DNA of 64,000 nt from Sedimentitalea sp041224545 (GCF_041224545.1 NZ_JBGFGP010000130.1:62001-126000); one strand, 5' to 3'. Shown: positions 7,052 through 18,643, counted from the stretch's first letter. Program-made: numbers and translations. The notes: a model not told the origin generated them from the sequence alone.

Positions 7052-9981
7052 GAGTAGAGGGCAGGGGGCTGATCGATCGCGCGAGGCCGGTGCGTTTCAC
7101 GTTCGACGGGGTGCCCCATGACGGATTCGCGGGCGATACGCTGGCCTCGGCGCTGCTTGCGAACGGGGTCAGGATGCACGGCCGTTCGTTCAAGTATCAT
7201 CGTCCACGCGGTGTGTTGACGGCAGGCAGCGAAGAGCCGAACGCGCTGGTGACCATTGGAACGGGGCCGGAGGCGGAGCCGAATGTGCGGGCCACGGTGC
7301 AGGAACTCTATGACGGGCTGACCGCGCGAAGCCAGAACCGCTGGCCGTCGCTGCGTCATGACATCATGGCAGTCAATGATCTGGCCGCGCCGTTTCTGGG
7401 GGCCGGGTTCTATTACAAGACCTTCATGTGGCCGAGGCCATTCTGGGAAAAGCTCTATGAGCCGGTGATCCGCAGGGCCGCCGGGCTCGGGGCGCTGTCG
7501 GGCGCGGCGAACCGGGATCGATATGAAAAGGCCCATGCCTTTTGCGATCTGCTGGTGATCGGTGCCGGGCCGGCCGGGCTGATGGCGGCGTTGACGGCGG
7601 CGCGGGCGGGGGCGGACGTGATTCTTGCCGATGAGGGGTTCCGCGCCGGCGGGCGATTGACCGGCGAGACAGAGGAGATCGATGGCAAGCCCGGCCACGT
7701 CTGGGCTGAGGAAGTTGTTGCCGAGCTTGATGCGATGCCAAACGTGCGGGTCATGCTGCGCACGACGGTGACCGGTGCCTATGATCAGGGCACGTATGCT
7801 GCGCTCGAACGGGTGGGCCGGCATGTTGCCGCGCGCCCCGATGCCCTGCCGCTCGAGGCGTTCTGGCGGATCGTGGCCCGGCGTGCGATCCTCGCCGCCG
7901 GGGCGCTTGAGCGGCCGGTGGCGTTTCACAACAATGACCGGCCAGGGATCATGACGGCCGGCGCGGTGCGGACCTATCTCAATCGCTGGGGCGTGGTTCC
8001 GGGGCAACGGGTGGCGGTTTTTGGCAATAATGACGATGCACACAGGACGGTGCGGGATCTGACGGCGGCGGGGGTTCATGTGGTTGCGCTTGTCGACTCC
8101 CGCCATGATGCCCCGGATGTGGCCGGCGTTCGCATGTTCCGCGGAGCGATGGTGTCCGACACGCGCGGACGCCACGGGCTGGAGAGCATCACCATTCGCA
8201 GTGTCAGCGGAGAGGACCACCTGGCGGTGGATTGCCTGGCGATGTCGGGCGGGTGGAACCCGACCCTTCACCTGACCTGCCACACCAATGCCCGGCCGCT
8301 GTGGCGCGAGGATATCCTGGCGTTTGTCCCGGTGCCCGGCGCGGTGCCCGGTCTTTCGGCGGCGGGGGCGTGCAATGGTGCGTTTGCCACCACGGATTGT
8401 CTGCGCGAAGGGCGTGACGCCGCCGTCGAGGCGCTGGTCGATCTGGGGCGCGCGGTGCCGCAAATCGAACTCCCGGGCGGCTCCGATGACGCCTGTCGCC
8501 TCGCGCCGCTCTGGGCGGTTCCGGGGCGCGGGCGTGCATGGCTCGATTTCCAGAATGACGTGACGGTCAAGGATGTGAAACAGGCGGCGCAGGAGAATTT
8601 CCGGTCGGTCGAGCATGTGAAGCGCTATACCACGCAGGGCATGGCGACCGATCAGGGCAAGAACTCCAACGTGGCGGCACTGGCGATTCTTGCCGACGTG
8701 ACGGGGCGCACGATCCCGGATACCGGAACGACAACCTTTCGTCCGCCCTATAGCCCGGTGCCGATTGCCGCGATGGGAGCCGGCGGGCAGGGCAAGGGGT
8801 TCGCGCCGGAACGCTTCACCACGAGTCACGCCGCAAGTGTCGAGCGGGGCGCGCCGATGATCGAGGCGGGGCTTTGGTACAGGCCGAGCTATTTTCCCGA
8901 AGCGGGCGAAACAAACTGGCGGCAATCCTGCGATCGTGAGGTGGCGCTGGTGCGCGAGGCGGTGGGTATCTGCGATGTCTCCACGCTCGGCAAGATCGAC
9001 CTGCAGGGGCCGGACGTGCCGGTTTTCCTCGACCTGCTTTACACCAACCGCTTCAGCACGCTGAAGGTGGGGCGCGTGCGCTACGGGCTGATGCTGCGCG
9101 AAGACGGGCACGTGATGGATGACGGCACCACGGCCCGGTTGGGCGAGCATCACTATCTCATGACGACCACGACAGCGGCGGCGGGGCAGGTGATGCGGCA
9201 TCTCGAGTTCGTGCACCAATGCCTGTGCCCCGGGCTGGATGTGGCGTTTACCTCGGTCACCGAGCAATGGGCGCAGTTTGCCGTGGCCGGGCCGAAATCG
9301 CGCGCGCTGCTGAACGATTTGCTCGATGCGCCGCTGAGCGATGAGGTCTGGCCGTTCATGGCATGTGGTGCGGTTTCCGTAAAAGGGGTGACCGGAAGGC
9401 TGTTCCGAATCTCGTTCTCGGGCGAACATGCGTATGAAATCGCCGTTCCGGCGCGGTACGGCGCAAGCCTGTTCCGGTTGCTTCTGAGCCTCGCCGAGGA
9501 GAGGGGCGGTGGCGCCTACGGGATGGAGGCACTGAACGTACTGCGGATCGAAAAGGGGCATATCACGCACGCCGAGATCCATGGCCGGACCACGGCGGAT
9601 GACATCGGTATGGGGCGGATGGTTTCACCGGCCAAGGATTGCATCGGCAAGACGATGAGCGAGCGGCCGGGCCTGTCGGGACCGGAGCGTGAGCAACTGG
9701 TTGGCCTCAGACCCGTCGGCGATGTCAAGAAACTGACTGCGGGAGCGCATCTGTTCGATCTCGAGGACGAAGCGGTGCGGGTGAATGGCAAGGGCTATGT
9801 CACCTCTGTCTGCTATTCCCCGACACTGGGTCAGATGCTGGCACTCGGCTTTCTGAAGAACGGGCGGGCGCGGCATGGGCAGCGGGTGCGCGTGGTGGAT
9901 CACCTGCGCGATCTCGAAACCCTGTGCGAGGTGGTCGATCCGGTGTTCTTTGATCCGCAAGGAGAGCGTGTTCGTGGCTGA
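7048..9981 (+). CDS. soxA: Sarcosine oxidase alpha subunit
   Basis: The 977-residue protein has the family's domain order. An N-terminal ferredoxin-like fold comes first (SFKYHRPRGVL), then a pyridine-nucleotide-binding region with VIGAGPAGLMAALTAA near residue 170, and finally a C-terminal aminomethyltransferase (GcvT-like) half containing EKGHITHAEI. Alpha binds NAD and, through the C-terminal half, tetrahydrofolate, so that formaldehyde released from sarcosine is captured as methylene-THF. The ATG at 7048 overlaps the soxD stop; a longer in-frame reading would run deep into soxD. The length is typical. Confidence 0.95.
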   Translation: MRVEGRGLIDRARPVRFTFDGVPHDGFAGDTLASALLANGVRMHGRSFKYHRPRGVLTAGSEEPNALVTIGTGPEAEPNVRATVQELYDGLTARSQNRWPSLRHDIMAVNDLAAPFLGAGFYYKTFMWPRPFWEKLYEPVIRRAAGLGALSGAANRDRYEKAHAFCDLLVIGAGPAGLMAALTAARAGADVILADEGFRAGGRLTGETEEIDGKPGHVWAEEVVAELDAMPNVRVMLRTTVTGAYDQGTYAALERVGRHVAARPDALPLEAFWRIVARRAILAAGALERPVAFHNNDRPGIMTAGAVRTYLNRWGVVPGQRVAVFGNNDDAHRTVRDLTAAGVHVVALVDSRHDAPDVAGVRMFRGAMVSDTRGRHGLESITIRSVSGEDHLAVDCLAMSGGWNPTLHLTCHTNARPLWREDILAFVPVPGAVPGLSAAGACNGAFATTDCLREGRDAAVEALVDLGRAVPQIELPGGSDDACRLAPLWAVPGRGRAWLDFQNDVTVKDVKQAAQENFRSVEHVKRYTTQGMATDQGKNSNVAALAILADVTGRTIPDTGTTTFRPPYSPVPIAAMGAGGQGKGFAPERFTTSHAASVERGAPMIEAGLWYRPSYFPEAGETNWRQSCDREVALVREAVGICDVSTLGKIDLQGPDVPVFLDLLYTNRFSTLKVGRVRYGLMLREDGHVMDDGTTARLGEHHYLMTTTTAAAGQVMRHLEFVHQCLCPGLDVAFTSVTEQWAQFAVAGPKSRALLNDLLDAPLSDEVWPFMACGAVSVKGVTGRLFRISFSGEHAYEIAVPARYGASLFRLLLSLAEERGGGAYGMEALNVLRIEKGHITHAEIHGRTTADDIGMGRMVSPAKDCIGKTMSERPGLSGPEREQLVGLRPVGDVKKLTAGAHLFDLEDEAVRVNGKGYVTSVCYSPTLGQMLALGFLKNGRARHGQRVRVVDHLRDLETLCEVVDPVFFDPQGERVRG

Positions 9982-10519
9982 TCTTGTCGAAAGAACGCCC
10001 TGCAAGGGTTTGCTTCCATTGGAAATTGGCCATGCGGTGGTTCGTGAGGCCAGGATCGGTCGCATGACCGTGATCGCGCCGCTCAAGGGGCAGCAGGCAC
10101 GGGTTGCTCAGATCCTGAAATCGGCACACGGGGTCGGATTTCCCGAACCGAACCGCAGCAGCGAGACGGGCGATTGCCGGGTAATCTGGTTCGCGCGGGG
10201 ACAGGTCATGCTGATCGGGACGGATCCGGATCCGGGGTTGGAGACCCACGCGGCGTTGACCGATCAATCCGACGCTTGGGCGGTTGTCACGCTGGAGGGC
10301 GAGGCCGCCGAGGACGTTCTGGCGCGGTTGGTACCCGTTGATCTGCGTGCTGCGGTATTCAAGACGGGGCACACCCTGCGTTCGCAGCTCCAGCACATGA
10401 ATGCGTCGATTACCCGCATCGGCGCGACCTGTTTTCAGATCATGGTCTTCCGTTCGATGGCGACGACGCTCGTTCACGATCTCAGATCGGCTATGGAGGG
10501 TGTCGCGGCACGAGGGTAG
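9974..10519 (+). CDS. soxG: Sarcosine oxidase gamma subunit
   Basis: The 181-residue protein is the last gene of the sox operon and matches the size and place of the gamma subunit. It has a weak GcvT-like fold and no catalytic residues of its own. I chose the GTG at 9974, which overlaps the soxA stop and sits seven bases after GGAGAG, because a longer reading frame would start inside soxA. Gamma is thought to stabilise the alpha/beta/delta complex. Confidence 0.9.
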   Translation: MADLVERTPCKGLLPLEIGHAVVREARIGRMTVIAPLKGQQARVAQILKSAHGVGFPEPNRSSETGDCRVIWFARGQVMLIGTDPDPGLETHAALTDQSDAWAVVTLEGEAAEDVLARLVPVDLRAAVFKTGHTLRSQLQHMNASITRIGATCFQIMVFRSMATTLVHDLRSAMEGVAARG

Positions 10520-10555
10520 ACTGCGCCGATCCAAACTGATTCCGGAGTATCCCTC

Positions 10556-10891
10556 ATGATCCGTCTCGCGCTCGCCGCTTGCCTTCTTGCCACGCCGCTG
10601 ATGGCTGCGGAAACCAAGGAGGAAAGCTGTGGCTATCAGGCACAGGTGATCAGCGCCGTCCAGAAGGCACGGCTTGATCGGGTGAAACAGGCGGATGTGG
10701 CATCGACCATCGCGGCCTCGAACCCCACCTGGCCTGCAAATTACAACGCCGCGATTCCGCAGCTGACCGAATTTGTCTACAGCCAGAAGAAACGCGATCT
10801 CAAAAAGACCGATCTGGGCGCGAACCTGCTCCAGCAATGTCTTGAAAACTGGGATCAGATTCAGGAAATGCAGAAGAATTTGAAGAACTGA
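10556..10891 (+). CDS. Small secreted protein of unknown function
   Basis: The 111-residue product starts with a clear signal peptide ending near LMAAET, so it is probably periplasmic. The mature part is about 90 residues, mostly helical by composition, with two cysteines (SCGYQ near the N-terminus and QQCLEN near the C-terminus) that could form a disulfide. It lies one base before dnaG, so the two are probably co-transcribed despite no obvious functional link. I do not recognise a family. Confidence 0.7.
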   Translation: MIRLALAACLLATPLMAAETKEESCGYQAQVISAVQKARLDRVKQADVASTIAASNPTWPANYNAAIPQLTEFVYSQKKRDLKKTDLGANLLQQCLENWDQIQEMQKNLKN

Positions 10892-10892
10892 G

Positions 10893-12839
10893 ATGTCTCT
10901 TCCGCCGGGTTTTCTGGATGAATTGCGCGCCCGCGCCAGCCTGTCGCAGGTTGTCGGCCGCAAGGTGATCTGGGATCCGCGGAAGTCGAACCAGGGCAAG
11001 GGCGACATGTGGGCCCCGTGCCCGTTTCATCAGGAAAAGACGGCCTCGTTCCACGTGGATGACCGCAAGGGGTTCTATTACTGCTTTGGCTGTCACGCCA
11101 AGGGTGACGCCATTTCGTTCATCACCGAAACCGAGAATGTCGGTTTCATGGAGGCGGTCGAAATCCTGGCGCGCGAGGTGGGGATGACCATGCCCGCACG
11201 CGATCCGCGGGCGCAGGAGAAAACCGACCGGCGTTCCGGTCTTGCCGAGGTGATGGAGCAGGCGGTGCAGTTTTTCCGCCTGCAACTCAGGACCGGCGCG
11301 GCCGCCGAGGCGCGCGCGTATCTTGACCGGCGCGGGATGAGCGAACAAAAGCAGGATCGATGGGAAATCGGCTTCGCACCAGACGGATGGCAGGCGCTAT
11401 GGGATCATTTGCGCGCGAAATCCGTGCCCGAAGAGATGATTCTGGCCGCCGGTCTGGCCAAACCGTCGCGCAAGGGGGGCAAACCCTATGATACGTTTCG
11501 CAATCGTATCATGTTCCCGATCCGCGATGCTCGCGGCAGGTGCATCGCCTTTGGCGGGCGGGCGATGGATCCGAATGACAATGCGAAATACCTGAACTCG
11601 CCGGAAACCGAACTTTTCGACAAGGGGCGCAGCCTGTATAATCACGGGCCGGCGCGCAGCGCGGCGGGCAAGGGGCAACCGCTGATCGTGGCCGAAGGCT
11701 ATATGGATGTCATCGCGCTCGCGTCCGCCGGCTTTGATGCGGCCGTTGCCCCGCTGGGCACCGCGATCACGGAAAATCAGCTGCAACTGCTGTGGCGGAT
11801 CGCGCAGGAACCGATCATTGCGCTTGATGGCGATGCGGCCGGGCTTCGGGCGGCGATGCGTTTGATCGATCTCGCTCTGCCGCTGCTTGAGGCCGGGCAA
11901 AGCCTGCGTTTCGCGATCATGCCGGAAAAGATGGATCCTGATGACCTGATCCGTGATCGCGGCGCGGGGGCGATGCAAAAGCTGCTGGAGCAGGCCGTTC
12001 CCATGGTGCAACTGCTCTGGCGACGGGAAACTGAAGGCAAGGTGTTCGACAGCCCGGAGCGGCGCGCGGCGCTGGACGCGACGCTGCGCGCCCATGTTCA
12101 GAAAATCCGTGACCCGTCGATCAGGGGCCATTACGGTCAGGCGATCAAGGACCTGCGGTGGCAGCTGTTCTCCCCGCGCAGGTCGGCGGCGGGGCGCAAG
12201 ACTTGGAAACCCGGCGCCAAGGCGACACCGGTTCCGCTGACCGGAACCAAGAGCTCGCTTCTGGCGGCATCCGACGCAGCGGCGCAAATGCATCTGCGCG
12301 AGGCGGTGGTGATCGCGGCGGCGATCGCGACACCACGGGTCGTCGTGGAATTCGAGGCGGAGCTTGAGCGTATGGTCTGTGCGGATCCCGATCTGGCGCG
12401 TCTGCGCGACCTCGTGCTGCGCCACGCCCATCGCGAGGATCGTGTGTTGTCGGACATCCTTGTCGAAGAAATCGGTCCGACCGCCCTTGAAAACCTGCAC
12501 GCGCTTCGCCATGTCGCAATCAACCCCTGCGTTCGAAATCCGGGCGATATCGAAATGGCGCGCATGACGCTGACCGAGGAACTCGCCAAACTCCACAGCC
12601 AACGCGGGCTGGATGCTGAAATTGCCGAGGCGCTCGAGGATGTCGCGGGCGGCGGAGACGAGTCCCTCACATGGCGGCTGTCACAGGCCGCCGAGGCCCG
12701 CAACAGGGCCGAGCGCAGTGAACATGAAGACAAGGCACAATATGACACCGGCGATAATGGCGCGCGAATCAACAGGGGGGAACGCGAGCGTTTCCAGGCC
12801 CTGCTTGAGCAGATCGGGCAGCGCAAATCGCAGCGGTAA
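10893..12839 (+). CDS. dnaG: DNA primase
   Basis: The 648-residue protein has all three DnaG parts. The N-terminal zinc-binding domain has Cys43, His46, Cys64 and Cys67. The catalytic core carries the TOPRIM signatures AEGYMDV and ALDGDAAG. The C-terminal region should contact the replicative helicase. It makes RNA primers at the replication fork. The gene is followed after 115 bases by rpoD, the usual dnaG-rpoD arrangement of macromolecular-synthesis operons. The window also encodes its likely partner, DnaB. Confidence 0.97.
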   Translation: MSLPPGFLDELRARASLSQVVGRKVIWDPRKSNQGKGDMWAPCPFHQEKTASFHVDDRKGFYYCFGCHAKGDAISFITETENVGFMEAVEILAREVGMTMPARDPRAQEKTDRRSGLAEVMEQAVQFFRLQLRTGAAAEARAYLDRRGMSEQKQDRWEIGFAPDGWQALWDHLRAKSVPEEMILAAGLAKPSRKGGKPYDTFRNRIMFPIRDARGRCIAFGGRAMDPNDNAKYLNSPETELFDKGRSLYNHGPARSAAGKGQPLIVAEGYMDVIALASAGFDAAVAPLGTAITENQLQLLWRIAQEPIIALDGDAAGLRAAMRLIDLALPLLEAGQSLRFAIMPEKMDPDDLIRDRGAGAMQKLLEQAVPMVQLLWRRETEGKVFDSPERRAALDATLRAHVQKIRDPSIRGHYGQAIKDLRWQLFSPRRSAAGRKTWKPGAKATPVPLTGTKSSLLAASDAAAQMHLREAVVIAAAIATPRVVVEFEAELERMVCADPDLARLRDLVLRHAHREDRVLSDILVEEIGPTALENLHALRHVAINPCVRNPGDIEMARMTLTEELAKLHSQRGLDAEIAEALEDVAGGGDESLTWRLSQAAEARNRAERSEHEDKAQYDTGDNGARINRGERERFQALLEQIGQRKSQR

Positions 12840-12954
12840 GAGTTTTGGTAAAGAATCGCTAAAGAAAAACGGGTAGACGGGTAGCCGAATCAGCAGATCA
12901 CGCTAATGATTCGCTGCACGCGAATCACCCGAGACGCCCTAGCAGGAGCAACGC

Positions 12955-14943
<1,989 letters not shown>

Positions 14944-14954
14944 AAATACCAGAG

Positions 14955-14984
14955 ACCCCGCCGTTCATTTGGCGGGGTTTTTTC
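14955..14984 (+). terminator. Intrinsic terminator of rpoD
   Basis: An eight-base stem (ACCCCGCC paired with GGCGGGGT) with an eight-base loop is followed directly by a T-rich run. It lies 11 bases after the rpoD stop and is a textbook factor-independent terminator. Confidence 0.9.
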
Positions 14985-15095
14985 TTGCCTGAATAGGGCC
15001 GGACGAACCCGTCCCGCGGGTAAATACAACGTGATTGCCCTGTGTTTCCCGCCTTTCCGGCCTATTGTATCTTCACGATGAGGAGGAGAAGCGAC

Positions 15096-15506
15096 ATGAC
15101 GCACAAGTCAACGTTCCTATTCATGCTGGCCGGATTTGCCCTGGCGCTTCCGCAGGCGGGTGAGGCTTTCACGAGCAAATTGGGGGCACGTGTCAACCCG
15201 GTCAATTCGTCGGTTTTCGAGGTCGTTCCCAAGAGCAGCGGTGACGGGCAGGTGTTCTGGTGCAGCGCTGCCGACTATGCCCAACGAGAATTGAGGGCGC
15301 CTTGGCAGGCCCGGATCTATATCGCGCGGGGACGCGCGCCCAGCATGACCACCGGGCGGCGTTCCTCGGTTCAGTTCACCCTTGATCCGCAAGCCGCCGG
15401 GATCACCCCTGCACCGTCCTCGATCAGCCTGAATTCGCTCAAGGTTGGTGAAAGCATGACGGTACAGCAGGCGTATGGCTACTGTAGCATCTCGCCCTTC
15501 TTCTGA
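15096..15506 (+). CDS. Secreted small protein, tandem paralogue 1 of 3
   Basis: The 136-residue product has a signal peptide ending near GEAF, then a mature domain of about 110 residues. The domain has the pattern NPVNSSVFEV, FWCSAADYAQREL, RIYIARG, VQFTLDP and a C-terminal YGYCS. The same pattern, with the same two cysteines, recurs in the next two genes, so the three are tandem duplicates. The ATG at 15096 is preceded by GAGGAGGAGAAG. The paired cysteines suggest an extracytoplasmic disulfide. I recognise no characterised family. Confidence 0.75.
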   Translation: MTHKSTFLFMLAGFALALPQAGEAFTSKLGARVNPVNSSVFEVVPKSSGDGQVFWCSAADYAQRELRAPWQARIYIARGRAPSMTTGRRSSVQFTLDPQAAGITPAPSSISLNSLKVGESMTVQQAYGYCSISPFF

Positions 15507-15607
15507 CCGGTTGAAGGCCGGGGTTGGAGCACGGTCGGGACAAGTGATGTCTGATCGTGCTAGAGTTTCGAACGTTCCGGTTGTCTGACACGGTGTGAGG
15601 TGAAGTG

Positions 15608-16024
15608 ATGAAAACCGCAATACGTCTGGCCCTTGTGGCATGTTTGGCCTGCCTTCCAAGCTGGGGTGCGGCGTGGTGGTCGTTCAACCGGCTGGAGGTG
15701 TTTCCGGTTTCTGAAACGGCGTGGGAGGTGGTGGCCGGTGTCGGCACCGGCGCGGCGGATTACTGGTGCGGGGCCGGGGATTTTGCCCAGCGGGTGTTGG
15801 GTGTGTCCGCGGCCAGCCGGATTTACATCTGGAAGTCCGAGGGGCCGAGCGTGAACAGGCCCGGCAGAAAAGCGGTGCAATTCTCGATGTCACCGCCATC
15901 CGGAGCCGATACCTCGACCGGATATTCGCTGTCGGTGAAGCGCGCGGGTGATAATCTTGCACGCCACGCGGCGGTTCAATACTGCTATCAGTTCGACGAA
16001 TCCGATATCTGGAACAGGTGGTAA
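15608..16024 (+). CDS. Secreted small protein, tandem paralogue 2 of 3
   Basis: The 138-residue protein has a signal peptide (ending near WGAAW) and repeats the shared pattern: VFPVSETAWEVV, YWCGAGDFAQRVL, RIYIWKS, AVQFSMSPP and a final VQYCYQ. The two cysteines are conserved with its neighbours. ATG at 15608 follows GAGGTGAAG; a GTG one codon earlier is also possible. The third paralogue starts six bases after its stop, so these two at least are co-transcribed. Function unknown. Confidence 0.75.
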   Translation: MKTAIRLALVACLACLPSWGAAWWSFNRLEVFPVSETAWEVVAGVGTGAADYWCGAGDFAQRVLGVSAASRIYIWKSEGPSVNRPGRKAVQFSMSPPSGADTSTGYSLSVKRAGDNLARHAAVQYCYQFDESDIWNRW

Positions 16025-16030
16025 CCGGTC

Positions 16031-16444
16031 ATGACAATAAGATGCACACTCCAGGTTCTTGCAACCGCCGCGCTGATGGCCGGTGCGGCGACGCCGTCGA
16101 TGGCGTGGCGGGCGATCAACAGTCACACGGTCAATCCGCTTTCGCCCGTTTCATTCGAAGTGATCGGGCGTGGCGGGATTTCCAGCGTGAGCTACTGGTG
16201 CGCCGCCGGAGACTACGCGCGGCGGGTTCTGGATGCGCCACTGGGCCAACGGATTTACATCTCGCGGCCACGTGACCATGCGCAAACCGAGAACGCAAAA
16301 TCAGCGGTGCAGTTCTCGCTCGATCCGCCCGCCAACGCGAATCTCAATCCCGGTTTTCTGCTGACCGTCACGCGGCTGGGCGACAATCTGAGCGCATCCG
16401 CCGCGTGGAATCTCTGTATCCCGCAATCAGGGCGGGCAGAATAG
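16031..16444 (+). CDS. Secreted small protein, tandem paralogue 3 of 3
   Basis: The 137-residue protein begins with a signal peptide ending near SMAW. It carries the shared pattern NPLSPVSFEVIG, YWCAAGDYARRVL, RIYISRP, AVQFSLDPP and a terminal NLCIP, with the same two cysteines. It is closest to paralogue 2. The yjbQ-type gene follows after 13 bases. No enzymatic motif is visible; a structural or binding role outside the cytoplasm is an inference from the signal peptide and size only. Confidence 0.75.
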   Translation: MTIRCTLQVLATAALMAGAATPSMAWRAINSHTVNPLSPVSFEVIGRGGISSVSYWCAAGDYARRVLDAPLGQRIYISRPRDHAQTENAKSAVQFSLDPPANANLNPGFLLTVTRLGDNLSASAAWNLCIPQSGRAE

Positions 16445-16457
16445 CGCGGCGAGCAGC

Positions 16458-16880
16458 ATGGCGACCCACACCGAATTCGTCATCCAAAGCCGTGGCGCGG
16501 GCCTCTATGAGTTCACGCGCGACGTGGTCGACTGGGTGCGCGCGACCGACCGGGCCGAGGGGGTGCTGACGCTGTTTCTGCGCCATACCTCCTGTTCCCT
16601 GCTGATTCAGGAGAATGCGGATCCCGAGGTCCGGGATGATCTGAACGCATTCTTTCATCGGCTGGTTCCGCCAGCCACCGATCCGGCGATGTCGTATCTC
16701 AGGCATACTTACGAAGGGCCTGACGACATGCCCGCCCATATCAAATCGGCGCTGCTGCCGGTCAGCCTGACGATCCCGGTGGTCGATGGCACTCCGACGC
16801 TTGGCACCTGGCAGGGGATATTCCTGTTTGAACATCGGGCCGCGCCGCATCGCCGCCGCGTGGCTGCGCATTTCGCGTGA
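16458..16880 (+). CDS. YjbQ/UPF0047 family protein
   Basis: The 140-residue protein has the UPF0047 signatures: LFLRHTSCSLLIQENADPEV in the first half, and ALLPVSLTIPV then GTWQGIFLFEHR near the end. The conserved His and Glu residues probably bind a metal. E. coli YjbQ shows weak thiamine-phosphate synthase activity and the family is often annotated that way, but the physiological role is uncertain. Length is normal. The nrdR gene follows after about 120 bases. Confidence 0.85.
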   Translation: MATHTEFVIQSRGAGLYEFTRDVVDWVRATDRAEGVLTLFLRHTSCSLLIQENADPEVRDDLNAFFHRLVPPATDPAMSYLRHTYEGPDDMPAHIKSALLPVSLTIPVVDGTPTLGTWQGIFLFEHRAAPHRRRVAAHFA

Positions 16881-16998
16881 TATCCGCATCTTGGGGCGCG
16901 AATTCCCCTCTACCCAAACCCTAGCGGCTGGCCTATAGTTCTCGGCAAGAGGGTCCGAGACCCCACAACGAGTGGCAGAAACCATAGGGGGACGGCTG

Positions 16999-17463
16999 AT
17001 GCGCTGCCCGTTTTGCGGAAATATAGACACGCAGGTCAAGGATTCCCGGCCAGCCGAAGACCATGTCTCGATCCGGCGGCGCCGACTCTGCCCGGCCTGC
17101 GGCGGTCGGTTCACCACCTATGAACGGGTCCAGTTAAGGGACCTCGTCGTGATCAAGACCAATGGCAAGCGCGAAGATTTTGATCGTGACAAGCTGGAGC
17201 GTTCGATCCGTATCTCGATGCAGAAGCGCCCGATCGAACCAGAGCGCATCGACCAGATGATTTCAGGCATCGTGCGCCGGCTTGAGAGCATGGGCGAAAC
17301 CGACATTCCCTCGAGCAAGATCGGCGAGATCGTGATGGAGGCGCTGGCCCGGATCGACACCGTGGCATATGTGCGGTTTGCCAGTGTTTACAAGAACTTC
17401 CAGGCCGCAGATGATTTCGAGGATTTCGTTCATGAATTGCGCCCGCAGCCGCCGGAAGAGTGA
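16999..17463 (+). CDS. nrdR: Transcriptional repressor NrdR
   Basis: The 154-residue protein has the NrdR layout. A zinc ribbon comes first (Cys3, Cys6, Cys31 and Cys34 in MRCPFC and CPACGGR), followed by an ATP-cone domain (VVIKTNGKREDFDRDKL). NrdR binds ATP or dATP and represses ribonucleotide reductase genes. I chose the ATG at 16999, preceded by AGGGGGA, since MRCPFC is the universal N-terminus. The ribD GTG overlaps its stop, so the two are co-translated. Confidence 0.95.
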   Translation: MRCPFCGNIDTQVKDSRPAEDHVSIRRRRLCPACGGRFTTYERVQLRDLVVIKTNGKREDFDRDKLERSIRISMQKRPIEPERIDQMISGIVRRLESMGETDIPSSKIGEIVMEALARIDTVAYVRFASVYKNFQAADDFEDFVHELRPQPPEE

Positions 17464-18569
17464 CGGACCCGGATAGACGTTTCATGGCGATGGCCCTGTC
17501 CCTGGGCCGTCGCGGACAGGGGGGATGCTGGCCCAACCCTGCGGTTGGCTGCGTTGTGGTGCGCGACGGACGAGTCGTCGGTCGCGGCTGGACGCAGCCG
17601 GGCGGTCGCCCCCATGCGGAACCTGTTGCGCTCGCCCAGGCGGGCGCGCTGGCGCGCGGGGCAACGGTCTATGTCACGCTTGAGCCTTGTGCACATTTCG
17701 GCCAGACCCCGCCCTGTGCCGATGCGCTTGTCGAGGCGGGTGTGGCGCGGGTTGTCGCCGCCATCGAGGACAGCGATGCACGGGTTTCGGGGCAGGGTTT
17801 TGCCCGCCTGCGCGACAATGGCATCGAGGTCACAACCGGTGTGCTTGCCGATGACGCGGCGCGGGATCATGCGGGGTTCTTCCTGAGAACCGAACAGGGG
17901 CGACCGATGGTGACCCTCAAACTCGCCAGCAGCTTTGATGGCCGGATTGCCACCGCGACGGGCCAAAGCCAGTGGATCACCGGCCCCATGGCGCGGCGCG
18001 CGGTCCATGGCATGCGGGCGCGCCACGATGCGGTGATGGTGGGCGCCGGCACGGCGCGCGCGGATGATCCGTCGCTGACCGTGCGTGATCTCGGGATCGC
18101 GCGACAACCGGTGCGCGTGGTCGTTTCGCGCTATCTCGACCTGCCTCTCATGGGCAAACTGGCCCGCACCGCTGGCGAGACCGCGCTGTGGCTCTGTCAC
18201 GGCGAGGGGGCCGATCCCGAGCGCCTGAAGGCTTGGGAAGGGTTGGGTGCGCGGCTTTTGCCCTGCGGGGCGCGGGGGATGCAACTCGATGCGCTCGACA
18301 TCCTGCGTCAATTGGGCGATGCCGGTCTGACGCGGGTCTTTTGCGAAGGGGGCAGCGCGCTGGCGGCTTCTCTGCTCTCTGCGGACCTGGTGGATGAACT
18401 GGTGGGATTCACCGCCGGTCTGACCATTGGCGGCGACGGGTTGCCGGCAATTGGCGGGATCGGGCTTGCGCAGCTGGAAATGGCCCCGCGCTTCGATCTG
18501 GTCGAAACGCGGCCGGTCGGCCCCGATGTGATGCACCGCTGGCGTCGCACGATCCAGGACATGTCGTGA
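17460..18569 (+). CDS. ribD: Bifunctional riboflavin deaminase/reductase RibD
   Basis: The 369-residue protein has an N-terminal cytidine-deaminase-type domain with zinc ligands His52, Cys77 and Cys86 and catalytic Glu54 (HAE, EPCAHFG, PPC). A C-terminal dihydrofolate-reductase-like reductase domain follows (about residue 150 onward). Together they catalyse the second and third steps of riboflavin synthesis. Translation starts at a GTG overlapping the nrdR stop. The rest of the rib operon (ribE, ribBX, ribH) lies 4.7 kb further on, beyond a capsule block on the other strand. Confidence 0.95.
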   Translation: MTDPDRRFMAMALSLGRRGQGGCWPNPAVGCVVVRDGRVVGRGWTQPGGRPHAEPVALAQAGALARGATVYVTLEPCAHFGQTPPCADALVEAGVARVVAAIEDSDARVSGQGFARLRDNGIEVTTGVLADDAARDHAGFFLRTEQGRPMVTLKLASSFDGRIATATGQSQWITGPMARRAVHGMRARHDAVMVGAGTARADDPSLTVRDLGIARQPVRVVVSRYLDLPLMGKLARTAGETALWLCHGEGADPERLKAWEGLGARLLPCGARGMQLDALDILRQLGDAGLTRVFCEGGSALAASLLSADLVDELVGFTAGLTIGGDGLPAIGGIGLAQLEMAPRFDLVETRPVGPDVMHRWRRTIQDMS

Positions 18570-18643
18570 CCGGATCCGATCTTGTCTGAGGCGTTTTGCA
18601 CCGGCTGTGCTGCAAATATCCGTTGCCCCTGTCTTCCGGTGCG

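Noticed and set aside
6943..9582. Very long minus-strand open frame (879 codons) opposite soxA
   Set aside because: It is the mirror frame of soxA in GC-rich DNA, with a composition rich in Arg, His and Pro and no family motifs; soxA is certain.
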